In this document: positions 57,360-64,000 of the stretch, piece by piece | Layout: every line of letters starts with the position of its first letter | Numbering within the stretch: position 1 is the first letter of the stretch | NCBI GenBank assembly: GCA_039881145.1 | Contig: JAYKKI010000063.1 | Span: 11,172,501 to 11,236,500 of the forward strand | Source: Druceiella hillmani | Taxonomy: Eukaryota; Arthropoda; Insecta; Lepidoptera; Hepialidae | Direction: 5' to 3' | Length of the DNA stretch: 64,000 nt | Notes under the pieces: generated by a model | The model's input: only the letters and a program-made list of their open reading frames with translations | What the model was told of the DNA's origin: nothing | The model's database searches: none | Position numbers and translations under genes: made by a program

Positions 57360-59316
57360 GACTTTAAAGAAAATAACGTATGATAAACAATAAAGAACGT
57401 ATGATAAACAAAAATATGTTTTCTATCTTTTTCCACAGGCATAAAATAAAATTTAGTGAAAATAAAATTTAGAAAGTTGACCTTCATAAAGGGATGCAAG
57501 CTTATATAATTTCACAGTAGAAATAGGGAAAAATGAGTTAATTTACATCCCTTGAACAAGAGCTTAACTTGGAAAACTAATTCGTTTAACTGAGATTGAT
57601 TTATGAAAACCTTCTTATGGATGGTTAATATAAGACAATGAAAATATTAATAAGCAGCACGAAGAAAAGTTACTTATTGCAAAAACAATATAAACTTTAG
57701 CGTGTTGTAAGTCATAATTTGACTACCGGAACCGTATTGAGCTCGTTATGTCGTATGTTTATTCCTTTTATCTTTTAAATTATACGTATACTAGTTGGGT
57801 AGTTTAACAAGTGTTTTTGAGTTACTACCGCTCGATGAAAATGAAAAAAAAATTTAAAGAAAATTTTTTTGGAGAACAGTTTATTAAAAATAGACTGTGA
57901 TTAAAATGGGGTAAATGATCAGAATAAGTTACAATTTTATATTAATTTTTTTCCATGAAAAATAACCGGACGATGGACCCTATCTTTTAGAATACCCTAT
58001 CCTTTTGTCTTAGAAATATATCGAACAATTCTTAAAAATATGTTTAATTCCAGTAAAAAATCCCAAAAATTATTGGCAAGACCAAAATAACAATAAAAAA
58101 ACAACCTGTGCGCAACACCTCTTTTTATTGTTTATCAAATTAACAATTGGAAGAAAAAGTTAACAACAGCAAGGAGAAGAGACAAGGGACAAGAATATCC
58201 GCATAAAACGGATCTACAGAGTCGCCGTGCCGGAAAAAGGGTTTTTGTTGAACATTGTTTATGAAAATTTGTTCATTTGATAAATCATTGTGAAAATCCG
58301 TAATCTGATAGTTAACCAATCTGAAAAGTATTCTGATAGTTTAGAAAGAAAATAGTATTGGCCGTATTCGACTAAATTTCTTGATCGATTATTCGATCAA
58401 CTGAAAGTTAAAGTCGAATAAGTTACTCACGATTAAAATAGTAGTCTTAGCCAAGACTATTTTTTTTCAGTCTTAATTTATCATAATTTTGTAGTCAAAA
58501 TAATAAGTGTGCGGGTGGCACGATTTCCATGTCAGTGGTATCCAACGATAAACAATAATTTCCAAATATGATTCCCGTCATCTTATGGATCTGTCAAAGG
58601 AATGTTTTTATTTCCGAAATTCAACAGTCTCGTAGATTATCCAACGATTTGTTTAAAAAAGGGATATTATCGGGGATAATTAAAATAAATGAAAAATAAA
58701 GTGGTGATTGTGACTTTTCTTAAATCTTTTGTTAATGGTACTGCGACTGTGTTATTTATGTTTATATATTGCCACAAACAAATAAAATGCCGATAATTAA
58801 TATGTTGGCTTTTTTTTCTTTGTATCAAGTCGTAAATGTTTGTGATTTTTGTTAGTTTTCCGTAAATAGTTTTCAAAGGGTATTTTCAAATCTGCTAAAA
58901 TAGATATAGTTTTTGGTTACTAATTATTACGAATGAAACAAAATTAGTCATTTGTCATAATTAATGATTGAAATTTGTAATCGTAAGTTATTAGGTTTTG
59001 TTATTAGTTTTTGATCATGAGTCATAATTAACACATTATTAGTTTTTGATCATGAGTTTTTGAACATTGTTGACACAGAGCTTGTCCTCGTACGTACATA
59101 CCCACATATGTACATACCGACCAACGGATGGAGGCACGTGCCTTTTGTCAAAGGCAAATTTAGGTCCTAATAAATATTTAAAAACTTATCAAGCACGAGT
59201 AGAACTCGAGGTACGAGGGTTCCGTCCACGCTTTCGCACTTATAAACAATTAAGTGTATATAATATTTCTATTAAACAATTTAAAAGATATTAAAAGCAG
59301 GAATGCGCTTTTTTTG
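57360..59316. other. Intergenic; short hairpins and repeat end
   Basis: TTGATCGATTATTCGATCAA (58381-58400) and AATAGTAGTCTTAGCCAAGA..CTATT (about 58439-58464) are short hairpins. 'CAAGCACGAGTAGAACTCGA' with 'GAGGGTTCCGT' (59190-59225) is another decayed 'GAGTCGGACTCGC..GGGTTCCGTA' repeat end, in the same orientation as the one at 39898. No gene is seen. Confidence 0.45.
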
Positions 59317-59440
<124 letters not shown>

Positions 59441-61294
59441 TTTAATGCATTGTAAATTCATAACTTACGATAAACAGTCTATGGAGTTCCTTCAAACACA
59501 CGGTTTTCACGCGTGTAGTTATTGATTTGACATGTATGTAGATTGACAGAGCTTACATATAGTATTTTCCAAAGATGAAAAATATGAAATAGTCAATCAA
59601 AAAATTATATCTGATTTCGTTGAAACTTTGACTTGAAAATGACCCTATATTATAAATCCTTTAACTGATATTAAACAAGTAGGTAACAAAAGAAAATAAA
59701 TTGTAAAGATGTGAAGCCTGTAATGTGGTGTATTCAAAACAACTTTAACTGTCATAAAATTCAAATCCACCCTACATTTTTCTTAAAATATTAACCAAAT
59801 GCAAAATTAATATCAATTGGCATGGCGATCTTATAGTAGGACATTCGTAAGATTGTTCACAATCAGAATTTTTTTTATTTTGTTGGTCATTCCCTAACTT
59901 ATATAATTTTTTCAATACAGCTAAAGGCCGAGTATTCCCACATTATGTTAAATAGCAAACAAACGTATAAATTAAAAAAATATAATTTTTGTGGCGATAA
60001 TTCGCTCCACGACTCTGAGTATATTTAAATGATTGACTACTTGCAAACTTTTCTTAACCTTTTAACTTTACGCTAAAAAGTAAGTAACTCGGGAATATAT
60101 TAATAATTAAATAAAGTTTTAAATCTGGGATGCTTAAAGAATTAAAATGACATTTCACAATAAATTATGAAAAAATTGTAAACTGAAACAATCAACGTCC
60201 TATGTTGCACACCTTTTTAATGTAATATGTGCAATTTTCTGTTTGAAGTGCTATCACATTTGTAGGCATTACACTTAATGTAAATGTTTAAATTACACAC
60301 ATCACATTCCTCGAAGTTGATAATTCACCTTGTCAATGTGACGTTTTGTGGCTGTTCGGATCTAGGTCGACGACTATTATAGATGACGACGAAAAGAAAG
60401 TATGTCAGTCATTATGATTTTAGCTAAATATTGTCCGATTGTTTATGTTATCTGCTTCTTAATGTGGTATTTTCACACTTACTTACAAGCACAAAAGTAA
60501 ATTAGTACGAAAAAATTATTTTTATAATCTTCGTTCAACTATTAAGAGTAAAACTAAATCTTACAACGTCAAAAGTTAACATCGTGGACAACTATTAGTC
60601 TAAGAAAATAAAATAGTACCTCGAATGAGAGGATATTTTTTGATTATTAGTTGTGATAGGAAAGAGCGACTGCCCGATAGTCAATAGGAAAATTCTGAAA
60701 TCATAGGGTAAGATGGAATTGTTATAATCTTGTTGGAAACTCTTTGTTTGATTTTAATTTTAAAGAATTTCAAAGAAGAGGAAGTTCTCCATTAGATTCG
60801 TATGTATTTTTTTATGGAAAATGTACATTTGATATTGTGGAATATATACCAAAGTCGATCTTACGACATATATGAGATCAGGATGGTTGCTAGACGCATC
60901 TGAAGGAACTCTTCAATAGTTCAATAGATGGGAGTACAAGACCTCTTTGAGAAATTTGAAAGCCAGTCTCAAATCATTTCATAGGTATTCAATACTTTAG
61001 TAGCAGATGGTGGCCAGCGTCCGATAAAGGAGCCTGGAGAAGGAGACTGAATTCTACAATGGTGGAGAGTAGATTACTGAATTTGGACTCGTTTGAATTA
61101 TTATGATACGTCCTTTGGCCGTAAATAGTGACCAGAATCTGATGATGGAGACAGAAGATGATTAAAGAAACCCCTCAGTTGTTTGAAGCGGATTCATTAT
61201 GTTTAGGATTGTTTGACTTGCCTTCAAGTGACAGGAACTTTTCAATGGTGAGGATTGGTGTTACCTAGGTTGAACTGGTTTGATATAGTTTAAC
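59441..61294. other. Intergenic; G+C-richer stretch 60.85-61.27 kb
   Basis: About 60850-61270 is richer in G+C and loosely repetitive (several 'GATGGTGG/GATGATGGAGA', 'GGAACT(C/T)TTCAATGG' and 'TTTGA.T' motifs spaced 100-150 bp). It looks like a decayed minisatellite. No frame or splice signal supports a gene. Confidence 0.4.
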
Positions 61295-61600
61295 GTAAGT
61301 AAGAATATAAAAAAGTAAATAGGTAGATAAGTAAGCACAGATATGTACATGAAGCAACTAAGATATTAGTAGGTAGGCAGATAAATAGGTAAGTATGCAT
61401 ATGTATATACAAAGGCATGACGCAATTATTATTACGCACGCAGGTAAGTACGTCCAACTATATGGCAAACGAATGAAGCATCTATGGTATTGATAGGTAA
61501 GTAGGTAACAATATTCAAAACGTGAGGCAAGTAGGACTTTAGCACGCAAGTAGGTAAGTACGTACAGGTTTACAACAAAGGCATGAATCATTTAGTGCAT
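61295..61600 (+). repeat. ~55-bp minisatellite with GTAAGTA in each unit
   Basis: GTAAGTA or a near match occurs at 61295, 61328, 61389, 61444, 61497 and 61554, the last four spaced 55, 53 and 57 bp. Between them the units share 'GCA..AAGGCATGA' or 'GAATGAAGCAT' and 'GCACGCAGGTAAGTACGT' motifs. CAGGTAAGTA at 61441 is a perfect match to the 5' splice-site consensus. Confidence 0.7.
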
Positions 61601-61614
61601 TAGTAATTAGCAAA

Positions 61615-61800
61615 GATGTTTCGAATAGTAAAATAATATTTATTCGCGAATCCGAATATGCTAAATGCCGAGTATTCCCGACTACGAATTCATATTCGTA
61701 TTCGTAATTAAGTAGCGCATATGAATAAATCGCTATTCGCCAATAAGAATACGTATTATTTGCCTCACTATTCGCCGGTACGGATACGAATACTAACAAT
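61615..61800. repeat. ATTCG/CGAAT-rich degenerate repeats
   Basis: Many copies of ATTCG, CGAAT and TATTCG on both strands (TTCATATTCGTATTCGTAAT, CACTATTCGCC) give a locally CpG-rich patch. It resembles the terminal region of some insect DNA transposons, but I cannot assign a family. Confidence 0.55.
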
Positions 61801-63655
61801 CACTATACGAGCATTAAGAACAAAATTATAAAGTGTTTGTAGTCTGCCTGAGTGCTAGTTTAGACAAGTTTCTAAAGAAGTGAACATTTTTAGCAACGCT
61901 GGCCTAATCTCAGACCATTTATGAACAGACTGTAAGGCGTAAAAGCAATTACTGATGAATTGTTGTTCATAAAATATAATTTATTTCTCTTGAACTATAA
62001 ATATGAAGAACTTAATCTAATTTTATGTAATTAATAGTGTTGTGCTTCATTATTATAATTAATATTATAGCAATTTATATATAAATGAGACTGATTGTAT
62101 AAAGTAATTTAAATTAATAATAGGATACGTAATTCATAGAAAGGATAATTGATAAAATTGTTTGTATGATTTTTTTGAACAAAGTATTTTGAGGGTTATG
62201 GTACTTTGCAATAATTACCAAATTTTTTTATATTTCATTTATAATTATGTCTGTAACTGATTTTAAAATAAACGTTGTTTTTATAAGTTTTTTTTGAAGA
62301 TTTGTTTTCACTTTGGACTTTATGGTTTATTCGAGTATTCGTTTAGAATATGGAAGATGAGTTATTACTGAACTGTTTCTGAGTCCATGTTTTGTTTGCC
62401 TTTATTGTATAAAAATTTTTCTCAACCAGCTAAAGCTGCTATAATAAGCACTAAAAATACACGTACACCCGTACAGGTACATGAGTACTCACATTCAACT
62501 TGTTACTGACACCGACATTTGCTTTTCATATTTTTGTTTGTTTCAAAACTTCTGATTTGAAGATACAACAATATATTTTAAGTTTGAGGAGAATTTGTTC
62601 AAATGTCCCATTTCGTCACGGTACAAATTTTCAAGCCCTTTAATTTTTAGGTATTAGAATTTATTTTATAGCATTTCTAAAATTATATTAAACAAGTTTT
62701 GAAACAAAAAAAATATGAAAGTAAATTTACCAAGTACGTGTACCAGGGAGAAAGAAAGAAAAGGCACCAATTTGAAACCGATTCCTAAAATATCTAAAAG
62801 AAGAAGCATTTTTCAAATTGAACTATTTTTCGAAACAATTGTAAAAGTTCTGGTTAGGTATTTTCATTATTTCATAATTTTCATTGCTTTTCTTATTCAG
62901 TGGTCATTTGAAGTTAATTCAATAGTTGCCTAAAAAGTTTTGTTAATTGTATAATTTAGTGTTCCCTATACTAAATGTGGACTATTACTATTAATCTATT
63001 TACCGAATGTCCCAACAATTTTCCTTAATCATTAAAATGTCTGAATATATTTATATTTCTTAAATTTATGTTTGTGAATTAATTAGTGTCTTATTATGAT
63101 AACGAATTAATTAACATTACGTACTAATTAGTGCCCCATTACGCAAACGATGTAAACAGATAGAATAAACAAATATTGATTCATCTCTCTCTTAGTAAAT
63201 ATTAGTTACAAGGCAACACAACAGCCCGCTTTCAACTAATCTTTCGCAGAGTACATATTTACCTAACTGATTAAAAATATGTGATTTAATATTTATTTAG
63301 TTTCTACATTGATATCTCTTTTCGAATATAACTAGAAATTGAACTAAACTCTCTCTCTTTTGACAACTCAAAATTAATTTCAATATCACGTTGAAAGCTT
63401 TAGTTTGACATAGAGAATACTATAATTATTTTTTCAAATAAGTAATTAAATTGATGATAAATACAAAATTCGAACTCTCAATCAATAACGCGATAAATAC
63501 AATAATAACTTTCTAATGTATGCGCGTAATAGAAAGGGCTGAAAACAAAGGATGGAAACTAGGGATGAAAACAACGTCTTTACGCAACCAGCTCTGTATT
63601 AGTACTACCCTTACGAAACATAGGTGACTTAATCTAAGGTTTGTTTACATTGTCT
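61801..63655. other. AT-rich intergenic DNA, no gene seen
   Basis: The plus frame 62715-62933 (MKVNLPSTCTREKERKGTNL...) has a basic start and a hydrophobic second half but no recognised domain, and no supporting composition change. Nothing else is seen. Confidence 0.5.
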
Positions 63656-63659
63656 TTTG

Positions 63660-63810
63660 TTTACATTAGAACGGCGGGCAAGTTACTACCACACGTTTAT
63701 ATATGTACAAGTGTGGCTGGCTGTCACGGCCTTCCTGTCCAGGCTTCGTTCTCGAAGCCCAATTCATCCACCAGCCCCCCATCATTGAATTACCTGGAAT
63801 ACAGGAAATA
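63660..63810. other. G+C-rich island near the right edge
   Basis: TTTATATA (about 63698) is followed by ~100 bp of unusually G+C-rich sequence (GGCTGGCTGTCACGGCC, CCACCAGCCCCCCATCATTG). Several frames on both strands are open across it. A minus-strand TGTATTCCAG acceptor-like site borders it at about 63800. It could be a first exon, an LTR fragment or a terminal exon continuing outside the window. Confidence 0.3.
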
Positions 63811-63926
63811 TTAGCAATATGAACAATTATCTAGCTGTTTTGGTTCTCAGTTGGCAATTTTTATTTTGATGCTTCAACTATGAAGCTATTATTTTATTAT
63901 AAAAAACTGTTAACTACTGTTATATG

Positions 63927-63928
<2 letters not shown>

Positions 63929-63959
<31 letters not shown>
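63929..63959. repeat. (TA)n microsatellite
   Basis: A TA run of about 31 bp. Confidence 0.95.
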
Positions 63960-63960
<1 letters not shown>

Positions 63961-64000
63961 TTTTTTTTTTATTCAACTATCGACGAGGCCTGTGTTTATT

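Overview
The window reads as a gene-poor, strongly AT-rich insect nuclear chromosome. A lepidopteran (moth or butterfly) is the best guess. The clue is repeat sequence: several degenerate segments resemble the dispersed 'CGAGTCxGACTCGC ... GGGTTCCGTA' and 'GTCCGTC ... TCAGAAACxGCTTGA' elements that I associate with Lepidoptera. There are also non-autonomous Helitrons, long TA microsatellites and spliceosomal signals. I see no bacterial gene organisation, rRNA, tRNA or CRISPR array.

The one gene I can support is a two-exon plus-strand gene. A tiny first coding exon (ATG at 21406, donor GTGAGT at 21425) joins in phase, across an intron of about 13.5 kb, to a terminal exon at 34967-35244. The product is 98 residues: a short helical N-terminal half, one hydrophobic segment near the C-terminus and a ten-residue tail ending HTEL. 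It looks like a small C-tail-anchored membrane protein. I do not recognise the family.

Most of the rest is mobile-element debris and tandem repeats. From left to right: a solo LTR with a 5-bp target duplication (2798-3114); a large fold-back element with an internal 46-bp array (5.99-6.9 kb); a 23-bp array (7.27-7.79 kb); the first of three copies of a palindromic MITE (10.9 kb); an exon-like patch after a good acceptor (12.4 kb); a ~100-bp array (17.5 kb). Inside the intron lie a nine-copy 54-bp hairpin minisatellite abutting a TIR element (22.9-24.0 kb), two Helitrons of one family in opposite orientation (26.2 and 31.6 kb), a block of ~200-bp degenerate repeats (27.2-29.0 kb) and a decayed LTR-retroelement integrase tail (32.9-33.3 kb).

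Right of the gene are an exact-period 200-bp tandem duplication (37.2 kb), a decayed Helitron helicase C-terminus (39.0-39.2 kb, minus), a TATA plus initiator core promoter with no obvious gene behind it (40.85 kb), the other two palindromic MITEs (41.8 and 44.5 kb) flanking a broken Thr-rich mucin-like coding remnant (42.3-42.9 kb, minus), a higher-order satellite of 257-bp and 186-bp units in 957-bp blocks (46.7-49.3 kb), further perfect palindromes (51.3 and 57.3 kb), and a minisatellite in which each unit carries a consensus 5' splice site (61.3-61.6 kb).

The intact gene does not visibly cooperate with anything else here. The remainder is best read as intron and intergenic DNA shaped by Helitrons, fold-back elements and tandem amplification. 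Everything was read by eye, so copy counts and arm lengths are approximate where stated, and similarity to repeat families is recollection, not a search result.
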